Position numbers and translations under genes: made by a program | DNA from: Pomacea canaliculata | Lineage: Eukaryota > Mollusca > Gastropoda > Architaenioglossa > Ampullariidae | DNA: 64,000 nucleotides | NCBI RefSeq assembly: GCF_003073045.1 | Contig: NC_037600.1 | Span: 11,210,758-11,274,757 of the forward strand | Direction: 5' to 3' | Shown: in pieces, positions 35,903 to 46,052 of the stretch | Numbering within the stretch: position 1 is the first letter of the stretch | Layout: each line of letters opens with the position of its first letter | The notes under the pieces: generated by a model | What the model was told of the DNA's origin: nothing | Databases searched by the model: none | What the model saw: the letters and a program-made list of their open reading frames with translations, nothing else

Positions 35903-37253
35903 GGGTTAGATTAGGAAGAGAAGGATTTTAGTGACAATTCTGAATGACTTTTACCTCTTGATATGAAAATATACTTGTATGAAAAAGAGTAGATATGGAT
36001 GAACCTAGAATGGCACGCCATTTTGCACAGACGAGTTTAGCTAGGTCACTAATTAAGACAACATAAATCACTGATGGCAAAGTTCATTCGTCCATGAGCT
36101 ACTTATCTTCGATCTTACTTTTACAGCCACAGGGTGTGCCATTAAACATAATCAGTGTTTGTGCGTGTGTGTCTATCTATTTAGCTGCGGATGGACCAAA
36201 GTAAATGGAAATCCAGACAAGCAGGAAGTGTGCAGTACGGAGTGTCAGAAGAGCGCCCAAAGGGATGTAACTTGCAAACGGTAAACGTATTTCATCACGT
36301 GACATAAACGTGAAGTTAAATAACAATTTGTATATTCTGGTCTGTCTGCTTCCACTCTTGAGATGACTTATATTTAGCAGCTGACAACTATGTATGAAAC
36401 TGTCTATGTTTGTCATTTTTCAAATGTAAATTCTAACAACTGTCACAACTGTGAAAAGAAAAATAAAAGTTTGACTTGAAAAAATACTGTGATGGGATTT
36501 GAATGTGTTTTATTTCAATCCACTAATGAAGAATGATATCATAATAAATATATTTACCAGCTTTGCATAAATTTTTTACAGGAACTCAGCCATTCCAGAT
36601 GGAAAGAGATAAATTATGGATCGGCTGGATTAATGATCGACTCCTATAATTACCTTCACTTTTACCTCGATGGCAGTCTGATAGACACAGAGAAAATACC
36701 AGTTTCAAGACCGTGTTACGACCTGTTTAAACTCAACACTCGCATGAAGGTAGACAATAGAAGTATTAATCTATTTTCTGTCAATATGTAAATTTAGTAT
36801 GCGTAACTAATTTCACAAGAAATGTTAAATATTGTTTACGTGTGGTAATTGTTGACAGGTAAGACTTGTTTCTTCTAAACTAACTCCTAAGTCCTAGCAA
36901 GTTTAAAATTATAAATACCCGACAAAGAACTATCAACTGAAAAAAATTCATGTTCCAAGTGTTCCCAGGGTAAACAAATAATTAAAAGATGTAATTGTTT
37001 TCGTTACTGTCAATAAGTTTATACAGAGTTTTTGTTTCACAAGTATTTCTTCATAGCTATGTCACTAACATTGTTACAATACATTTACCACCAATAACCT
37101 TTCATTAGGTGGGTAATTAAAAGCTCTTTCTTTCAATAAAGATTTACTGAGCTATTGATAGCAGTTATTTAAACTGCAGATTTCCCACTGTTTCTATTGG
37201 CTATTTTCACTCTGCAGGTCACGTTGCTGCACCCGATACTAAAGATCATCTAA
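35405..37253 (+). pseudogene. Relic X: divergent family member with broken RING but recognisable NHR exons
   Basis: 35410-35590 aligns to E1 (KCTICMNYFTSKIL, ECVIC, ECLLCRCAI), but the start frame is closed by a stop and the CGH of the RING is deleted. 35640-35720 retains a scrap of the linker to B-box 1. E2-like residues (LGEV, LEQNVLYQ) end at 35848. E3-like 36185-36280 reads LRMDQ ... VQYGVSEERP and is 32 codons instead of 51. E4-like 36582-36749 is fully open (GLMIDSYNYLHFYLDGS ... PCYDLFKLNTRMK). E5-like 37218-37253 reads VTLLHPILKII then stop. The acceptors, donors and phase-0 joins of E3-E5 are kept. B-boxes and coiled coil are absent. Not capable of a full product; an NHR-only transcript cannot be excluded. 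Confidence 0.65.
35850..35902. repeat. (GAT)n microsatellite after the E2 donor of relic X
   Basis: About 17 GAT units. The same intron position in copies D, E and G has short ATGATGATG runs, so this is an expansion of a family-wide seed. Confidence 0.9.
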
Positions 37254-38638
37254 AGCTGAAGGAAGACAAACTGAGCGAGAACAAGACTATACAAAAAAAG
37301 TTCATTTGCTTAGTTTGTAACTCCATAAATTACAAACCCTGAGAAATCATTTCATCTCAAAAGTCATATTATCACCGAAGTGTTTCTAGCACCTTGTAAT
37401 TTCTTACAGACTTACATGTCTGGCAACCTGACAACTTACCTACATTTACTCTCATGTTGTGTAACAGACAGATCAAGTTACGAACTGTTTTATATAACGA
37501 TAAAAATATACATCAGTGTCTTTGTAGATAAAAACATCGACTTGAGTTATTGAAACCTCTTTCTTTTAAATGCTGCGGGTATCCAGTTGAGCTCACAGTT
37601 CGCTTGACGGTCCAAACCTCGTAGTATTATTAGTAACATACATTTCAAGATGGTACACAAAATAGGTTTTGAAGTGTGCTTCTATCATGGTGTTTGCCAA
37701 TCGCCAGTCATACACAAACATCACGTATCAAAAGACTGTAAGTATGCAAGCCCGTTATTGTAACCAAGGGCTATGAATACTGTTTACTTTCCCTCTGTGC
37801 CCTCCACTCCTACCCAACACGTAGTCTCGCCATGAATACCCTTTCATGAAAAGAACGTGTAAATGGTATCGGCTGAGCACAGAAGTGTTCACGGCAAAAA
37901 CCGTTCACATTCCCTTTGTGTCCACACTCCTTTGTGCAATAATGGGGTCACCCCCGCCATTGTGCTGCTTTTTTCAAGATGTCTGAGAGATTCTCTACCC
38001 TCAAACCGTAACCGTCATACCTGCCATAACCTAGGTGACCTCGTTTTAGTGGTTAATGGCAGACTGTCATCAGAAATTCCAGCAGACGACTGAAAGGTCC
38101 CTATAACTGCGGTCTACCAAGGCAGCTGTAGATCATCTCTTTGTATAGCAACATATATAATATATAGTTTGGTATTGGCTGTTGATACGCGCATAGCTCT
38201 TCAACCATCTCTGATGTTACAATAATAATAAAATTATTATCGACGTTGTTGTATACAGTTTGAGCCTACAGAGTCCAGCATTGTCTTTTCGTGGATTTCC
38301 AAGTAATAAGCAAATGAAAAAGAAACCTTTAACTGTAATAGTTTACTTAGGCTTTTGACTTATTTTTGTATGTGTAAACATCTTTAAATTTCAGCTCTTC
38401 TGTTATCTAGCATTTAATGTATTAAACATTTATTCATAAATCATTTTATAGTGATTTGCAGTATATTGCATGCATGTTTCGAAACGCAACGACATAATTA
38501 TTTGAGACGATCTTAGGTATTAATAAATAAGAGCCATTGTTTATGAAGAAAACATATTTTTCATATCTTCGGCTTAAAATATGTAAGCCATTTTCTAAAA
38601 ATTAAGAAAACACTAGAACAAAACTCAAAAATATCACC
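37254..38638. other. Spacer between relic X and copy E
   Basis: No gene recognised. Around 37630 TTAGTAACATACATTTCAAG is followed by ATGG, reminiscent of the start of E1, but the match ends there. 37800-38100 is GC-richer than its surroundings and unassigned. Confidence 0.3.
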
Positions 38639-38770
38639 GGGAATTCCCAAACAGTTGTAACGGAACGTATGTTTATTTATAGCACGGCCTGTCCCCATAG
38701 CGACAAAGCACTCACAACGCAAACAGTTTTAGACAAGTTAAGTCTGGAAGATTCAGGGACACTAGCAAGC
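38639..38770 (+). promoter_or_regulatory. Copy E promoter module with NF-kB-type palindrome
   Basis: GGGAATTCCC at 38639-38648 is a perfect kB palindrome. The core ACGGCCTGTC ... ATAGCGA follows at 38684-38703. No CACGTG is present. The distance to the ATG is only about 300 bp; there is no RING relic and no obvious leader donor, unlike C, D and F. Confidence 0.5.
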
Positions 38771-38998
38771 CTAGTAGCTTAAAACTTCATCTAACTTATT
38801 CGTCTCGAAAAGTAAAGGTGACCAATCAATCTGTATTTATACTGATAAACGTCAGCAAGGATATCGAAGTGTGTAGAGCAAAGAACCGTTTCACGGAAAC
38901 TGCAGTGTGACACAAGTAGGTCAGTCATTGTAAAACACAAAATTCATTGCTGCAAGAATTCAGTTTGATTTACAGTTTCCATTAGTGGTCGGAAAAGG

Positions 38999-41900
38999 AT
39001 GGCTCAGTCCCACGAAAGAGAGTGTGCCGTGTGCACAGAAGACTTCACGACACCAAAGATTCTACCCTGTGGTCATCTCCTGTGTCGAGAATGTGTCATT
39101 TCCTGGATGGATTCCAAACCTGATGCTGGTTGTCCACTGTGTAGATGTCCTATAGTAAAGCAGTCAGATGGAAGTTCGTCCGCCACTGTTGACGCCCTGC
39201 CGACAGACTTTGTGATGGAAGCGCTGGTGGAGAGCGCTCGTGTGCTGAGTAAAGATCACCTTTGTTGTGTGTGTGAGGACGTCAGGGCGGACTTCATCTG
39301 TATGCAGTGTCAGGACATGTTGTGTTCAGCCTGTACGAAAGTACACAAGAAGATGTCAGTAAGCCGCAGTCACGATGTGGAGAGTGTCAGCACTGTGACA
39401 CCTGAACGTCTGGCTGCCAGCCGCCCTGCACTGTGTGCTGACCACGGCGACAAACACGCGAAGTACTTCTGCCGCGAGCACCGCCTCCCTGTCTGCTCAG
39501 CCTGTAAGTCTCACAAACACAAAGTATGTCGAGAAACAAACTATCTTGACGATGAAATAAAGTCAGTTCAAAACTCACTTACCGACCTAACAAAAAATCT
39601 GGTAGAAGCGGAGCAGAAGCTAGAGCAGGCTATAGGTCAGGTGACGTCAAGTCTACAGGAAGTTGATGTCAGCGAACAAGAAGACATGGCGCAGGTGGAC
39701 AAGGTGTGTGACCGTCTTCACAAGCTGGTGGAAGATGTTTTTAACAAGTTGAAGGACAAGTGTCGCAAGAAACATCTCAAAATCAGGAAGTCGCTATGTG
39801 ACGTCAAGACTGGCCTTAGCAACCGTCTAGGGAAGGTGACGTCACACAAACACATTGTGACGAGAGCGGTGGCAGTGTCACCACGTCCTGCACTGATACA
39901 CGTGACACAGGCTCTGACAGACAGGGTCAACAGCCTTGACCTGAGCACTGACCTGCAAGGTGAGGTGTGGGCGAAGCCCTTGTCAAGTGTAGAGTGCTGT
40001 CAAGAAGTTGTGAGACGGATACAAGACGAGCTTCTGATGTTGAAGCAGATGACAGAGTCAGAGGTAAAATTTTATCCTTTTTAATCCTTTATAAATTTTT
40101 AGGGGGTTTTGTAACATTTAAAAAATATTTTTCTTTGCTAGTCATTTTCCATTTCTTAAGAAACTTTTTTTCCCTCCCTTGTATCAGCAGCTAGTGACAA
40201 AGCGAAAATGGAGTTAAATGTAGTGTGTGTGTGTGTATGTGTGATTCAAAACAGACAGAGAGAAATCACGTTTGCCATATATGTCTGTGTTATCTGTGCC
40301 CTGATGAATTCTTACCACAGTCTGTTGTAGTTTCGTTAAATTTATTTCAGAATACATGTTTTATTTAGTCATCACCTGTAAATTCTTCAAACGAATGTAA
40401 AGGTTAATGTGTGATATGTTGTGATTTAATGTATGGGAAGTGGACTCTTACAGACACAAGACTTTCCTAAGAGTATGATTGTAGATCTCACCAGAGAAAA
40501 TAATTATCAAATACAACTGATAACACTAATACCAGAATCAGGGCTTCTGCTAAGGCTAAATTCTTTGGGGTCCCAGGGACCCCTTCTGCAGATTTTTAAG
40601 GGGTCCCTGTTCTTCGCCCAAATTTGAAGGGGACCCCATTGACGAAAATTGAAGGCTTCCTCTGAACTTTTTAATGCGTACTGTACGCACTTTTTTGCGT
40701 AAGCAGAAGCCCTGCAGAACATTTTTAGCTAAGAAACACAGTATGCTATAGATTTGTTAATAATTTTCATGGACAAGAGAATATTATTTACATTTGGACC
40801 CACAGCCATCAGTCCTTGTGTTCCACGAAAACTGTGGAAAAAACATTCGTCTGACGAACGGTAACAGGACCGCGGAGAAGATAGAGCTGAATACCTTCGG
40901 TAACGGGGTGGTTGTGTCACGTGACCCTATGTTAGCGAACGTCTTGTATGAAGTAAGATATTTGACTAAAACTATGATGATGACAAAGATTATCATTATA
41001 ATCATGATTAGTACTGTTAGTAATAAATCGGGCTTCAAAATAAAAATTACTTTTATTTACTTTCCTTTGTTTTACAGGGTACAGACAGAAACAAAAAATC
41101 ATTTTGAATTATTTTGTTTCCATTTTCTAAAGATCCTTAATGCAAATTGATGACAGCTTACTGAGGACGCATTATAAGTAGTCTCAATACATTTTTTCTC
41201 TTTTCACGCTTGTGACTTTACTGAGAGATTGACATCCTTTAGTGCAAATAGTCATCCTAGTGAACTGTCACAGTTTGACATGTCATGACACTGGGATGTT
41301 GACGCAGGTCAGAGTGGACGCAGGAACAGGTGTGTACAACAATCTATCACTGGGTGTGACACGAATTTCTCCTGCACGCCTCACTGTGACACTGTGGTCT
41401 AGAGACCTGCAAGACTCCGTTATCATCATGCCCGCTCTGGTCTTCCATCAGGGAGAAAGTGTAAGTCTTCATGTCTGTGAGTGCACATGACTTGTGGTTT
41501 GGTCTTCGTGTAAGAGATGAATCTTAGTATCATTCACTTATTTTCACTTTTTTATTACACAAAGCATGGTTGAAGGTTTTCATGGATTTTCTTTTCTTTT
41601 CCCATGAGCTGGTAAAACTTAGGGACAAATGTTATTCCCAAATTAAAATCAAAATCTTTACTTGCTGTAAATAAAAACCTACAGACATCTAAATATGTAG
41701 AATGAGTCCAATAAGAGAGACCTTAGACGGATGTGCATATGTTGACTTAGGTGAGACAGGATAAGTTATTTAGGCAGTTTGATTTGTTGGACAGTAACTT
41801 TTATAAAATTTTGGATAAAACAATGGAAGTGTGTTCTAAGACTTGATTTGTAAAAATGTTTTCTGAAGCCGAGGAAAACCCGTTTGGAGAAACTGAACTA

Positions 41901-43607
41901 AAGTTTTTACTGACCCAAATAAAGCAGACCCTAGTCGTTAAACAAAATCTTTTTTTGTTGTACATCAAGTCATGGTAAAATGAAATCACACTGCTCATAC
42001 CTAACATTCTTCGGAAATACCAAGCAATTCTTCTCGTACTCAGTTACAAAAAGATAATTGTCGAAAAGTGCGTGTTAGAGTTAAAGAAGGAGGTCAAGGT
42101 GGGGGGCTCACTCTACGCCCAATATTTTATTAATAAAATAAAAATATCAGGTATTTATATGTAGGCGCTGTTACCGCTCGCAAAAGAACTCTGGAGTCTT
42201 GAAGTCGGGAGTCGAGTCGGGGTACTGGTGACCTCATCCAACGACCTTCACCTCTACATCAACGGACAGGACCAGGGCGTTGCAGCAAAAAATGTCACAC
42301 AACCCTGTTTTGCTGTCTTTAGTATTAGCAGATCAGTTAGTAAGGTAAGAGATAAGGTTATCACAAACACTACAGTGAGTCATACAGGCAGACACTGACA
42401 CTGACAGAAGAAAACATAGATCGGTGGGTGTCTCAGTGCCCAGTGGAATTTATTTTTAACTTGATTAGCTTCATTTGTTGTTGTCATAGTTATTTTCTTT
42501 TAAATTCATTTTCTCTTTTCTGAGCATGATTCTTAATGTATATATGATTACAACCAAACACTGTATCTTAAAGATTAATTTTGCTAAAGAACGTTATGCA
42601 GGGTTGAAAACACAAAAAATAAATACATAAACACATGAATTACTTGATATCTATTTATATATTCTAGACTATGGCTGAGTTTTCTTAATTAACTAGGACC
42701 TGTTGGGTCACAGTCTCTAAAGCTTGTTTTTTTTTCAAAACCAAGAAATTTCAATGTCCGATAATGGATATGGATCCAATTGGCTTTCACAAACTATAAA
42801 CTACTTTCACTGAAGATGTCGGGCAAGGTAGCATCTGTGGGTCACTAGGTTGTTAAACTAATGACAACACAGGAAGAAAATTATCCGTCAGTGGATCCCC
42901 TCTGTTAGTCTGGGAGTAGCGACAGTTATCCCTTACCTCCGAAATAAAATCTCAATATTCTTTGAAACAAATGAGCCTCGGTTGGCAGCTCCAGTAGTTC
43001 CACCTGTTACAACTATGAGGGAGGTAGGACCTTTGTAATATATGTAATATTTGTAATATCTCGGTGCGATTCTTCTGTCAACTTTGGGACTTGTCCGGGC
43101 ATGTCTTTCCTTTGTTTCCCCCACTGGCTAGGAAAGGAACTACATTCTTCCCGACTCTTTCCTTCACAAACTTCACACACTCTTTCTGCCCCACAGGCCT
43201 ATTAAGGAATGCCTCAAATGAGTTTACAGTGAATACAAGTATCCATACTAAACAATGGTTAGTTATCCACAGTCACAACAACACACTACACAATCGTAAC
43301 CAGTCGAGTTCCTGACACAAACACACTTTATATCACACAGAGGAGTTTGGGATTGCCTGGGGAGACTATAACGGTCTCTTGAGAGGTGATAACATGAAGG
43401 TGTCTAGAAAACTGCAGGTAAAGATAAATAAAGAGAAGTCAGTATCTTACCTATTTCCTGGAGTTGGCGTACATACTTTTTTTGTTAGTAAAGTTGATAT
43501 TTGTACAAATGTTTGTTTGTTTGATAAGTAAAGCACTAAGCTTTGTACCTGTTGCTCTGTTGTCTGTTTTACAGGTGACAGCCCTCCCTACATCTCGGAG
43601 AACATAA
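38999..43607 (+). CDS. Copy E: RING/B-box/coiled-coil/NHR protein, intact, 525 aa
   Basis: E1 38999-40063 (355 codons), E2 40806-40952, E3 41308-41460, E4 42165-42344, E5 43575-43607, all phase 0. The start is the only in-frame ATG (MAQSHERE), which supports the start chosen in the other copies. RING, B-box 1, B-box 2 and coiled coil are complete. As in D, the upstream E2 acceptor is TTTACAT, so E2 begins after CCACAG, four codons shorter. NHR landmarks are VVVSRDPMLANVLYE, LGVT, DSVII, VGSRVGVLV, HLYING and CFAVF. AATAAA at 43637-43642. The D/E pair gives the clearest view of excess replacement changes in E3 and E4. Confidence 0.88.
40539..40714. mobile_element. MITE, 176 bp, in intron 1 of copy E (orthologous insertion to 28582-28755)
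   Basis: Same ends (CAGGGCTTCTGCT / AGCAGAAGCCCTG), same insertion site and same flanks as in copy D. Confidence 0.8.
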
Positions 43608-44776
43608 AGAATATCACAGAACAAGAAGGCTGAGAGAATAAAACTAGAATATTTTTTTGATTTAGGATGACACCAACCTGAGTGTTGACATTACCAATGA
43701 GAGCTCTAGTGAGTTTGTTTTCTCAGTCTGATTGCTATCCAAAACAAGACGAGTACACATTGCATCTGATTATGATTTTTTTTCCAGTTGAAAGACATTA
43801 ACAAATAAGAAAACTGGATGAGCTGCCTCCCTCTCCCATACACACATAAAGAAACGAGTGAAACAACTTCTTAGCATGAAGAGAAGTGAATGATATATTA
43901 TTTCAGCAAATAAAATATATTGTGTAAACACTACGAAACTATACACATAAGGGCTGCTATAAATTTAGTAAATACCTTGCATTGACCTTTGGTTTCTTGT
44001 TGTGTTCACTAATTTTAAAAAGGCTGTTCATAAGTTACTGTTCATCGACAATGAAAATAATTATCCGTTGTGATTTGCTTCTGCTACCCAATAAATAAAA
44101 TTATTACTTACAGTTTCTGTGCCTCTGCATAAAGAGACTTTCCGGACTGTGTGGGTGGATTAAACACTTTCCTGTTTCATAGTTCTCATCACAAATAATT
44201 TGGTTTTAAGAAATCCTACTACAGAATATGTGTGCTTGTGTATATGTAAGGATATATGAGTGGCTGCTTGTTTGTGTGTGTGTGTGTTTGTGAGTGTGTG
44301 AGAGTGAACCGGGGTGTCTGACAGGCGTTCAAAAAAGGAAAAAGTTACAATGACGTCACGTATGTAAAAGACAACAATACTCACAGTCTCGTCTGCTGGA
44401 GGGAGACCCCAGTCAGTGGGACTGTGTGGCTCCCTACTTCACAGTCAGGGAGCCTTCATAAACCCCGAGGTCCTTACTTTCCATATTCATAGCTCCTTCA
44501 AGTAACATGGTCGCCCACGTGTTTGTATTACCTTCTATTCTTATCTGGTTACGTGGCAGCTTACCAACAATTATTCTCATTGTGTACAATAAAATTACAG
44601 GACATGATAGATAAGGTTTTTGAACAAACTTCGACACTATCGGTCACTGTACTTGAAGACAGTTATTTCTAATATATTATTTTCAGTTTAAGACGTCTAG
44701 AGCAATTTTCTTTACATTCCCCCCCCCCCTCAAAAAAAAAGAAGTAAAATCTGATTGTATAGTAATTTATTTTAAC
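43608..44776. other. 3' flank of E and spacer to F
   Basis: 43608-44130 aligns to the 3' flanks of B and D. 44270-44300 is a TG run. 44385-44600 aligns to 25310-25560. No gene. Confidence 0.5.
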
Positions 44777-44968
44777 AGGAATTTCAAAATTAGTTGCTGG
44801 TTTTTTTTTAAATGTCACGTGACGTGCACAGACACGACCTGTCGTCGTAGCGACAAACACTCTTAGTGAAAACGTTTTGACTCTTTGGTCTGAAACACTC
44901 AGGTAGACTGTCAAGTCAGGCAGATTAAACCCTCTCTACACTTTGCAATTCCTTATCTAAAGGAGCAG
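44777..44968 (+). promoter_or_regulatory. Copy F promoter module: decayed kB site, CLEAR-type box and leader exon
   Basis: The kB position reads AGGAATTTCA (44777-44786), two bases off the C/D form. GTCACGTGAC is intact at 44814-44823, the core ACGACCTGTCGTCGTAGCGA follows at 44834-44853, and the donor is AGGAGCAG|GTGAGT (exon end 44968). Confidence 0.55.
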
Positions 44969-45635
44969 GTGAGTCCACTACCTGCTTACACTACGGACGT
45001 CGACACATTGAGTAACATCCTGGTCTGTGTGTCACCTAACCGCCATATCTTGGAGAGAAGACGGTGACTCAGGTAGGTCAGCCATTGTGCATTTATTCCT
45101 CAAGGTGTTCAGTTAAAATCACAGTTTGCTTTAGCAACCTGAAACTTCTACAGAATAAGAATAACAAGTATAAGAGCCCAGGTGCTGGCTTATATTTCAT
45201 GTTATTTTACATTTACTCAGGTAATAACTGATCATGTATCTACAACTCGCTGCTTCTAATCATTGTGTTCAAATTATCTCATTCGATATTAATAATAAAA
45301 GAATTCATGTAATCAGCTGAAATTCTGATATTTTCTTTAATGTCACGGGGCGGACGTTTTATTTCTTTTTCTTTTTCGTTTCTTTTATTCTACATCCAGA
45401 ACATTTAACCTGCAAGATCAATGACTTAGAGAAAAACAATCAGCAATAGAGAAAACAGCACTCAAAGATGTCTACTCAACTCACATTGTTTTCATTCTTC
45501 CTTTCCTCCATTTCACGTCATTAGTCTTCATCTACGAAATTTACATTTTCAATATAGAGTTTATCCCGTCGCGTAAGTAATTTAGAAAAAATGGAAACGT
45601 TTCTGTTTCGTAACATCAGTAACATAGACTCAAAG

Positions 45636-45835
45636 ATGGCTCAGAAATACGAAAGACAACGTTTAGGGATCGACAATAAATGATTACTCTAAAGATTTAA
45701 CCTGTCGACAATGTGTCACTTCCTAGACGGATTCCAAACGTGAAGCTGGTTGTCCGCTGTGTAGGTGTCTTATCCTAGAGCAGTCAGATCGAGGTTCGTC
45801 CTCTACTCTTGACAACCTGCCGAGAGATTTTCTTT
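45636..45835 (+). pseudogene. Decayed RING exon upstream of copy F
   Basis: Starts MAQKYERQ and is soon closed by a stop. It aligns to E1 through GGATTCCAAACGTGAAGC and CCGCTGTGTAGGTGTC. Homologous to the relics of C and D. Confidence 0.65.
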
Positions 45836-46052
45836 TTAATAAAACCTTTATCCTTCTTCGATTGTACTCCTCTTTTTGTATTTTTGGTTTCACTCGAAAA
45901 TACCTCTTCAAAGACACAGAAATGCAATTTACCTTTATGTCTTGTTACCTTACATGTCTTCACATTAAATTATATTCTACAGAGATAATCACTAACCTAA
46001 CACTACAAACTGTGAATTATCTTTAAATGATTGTAGCTTCAGGTTATTCGAT

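Noticed and set aside
37620-37700. Another RING-exon relic (TTTCAAG then ATGG)
   Set aside because: Similarity is limited to about 20 bases before and at the ATG; nothing after it aligns to E1.
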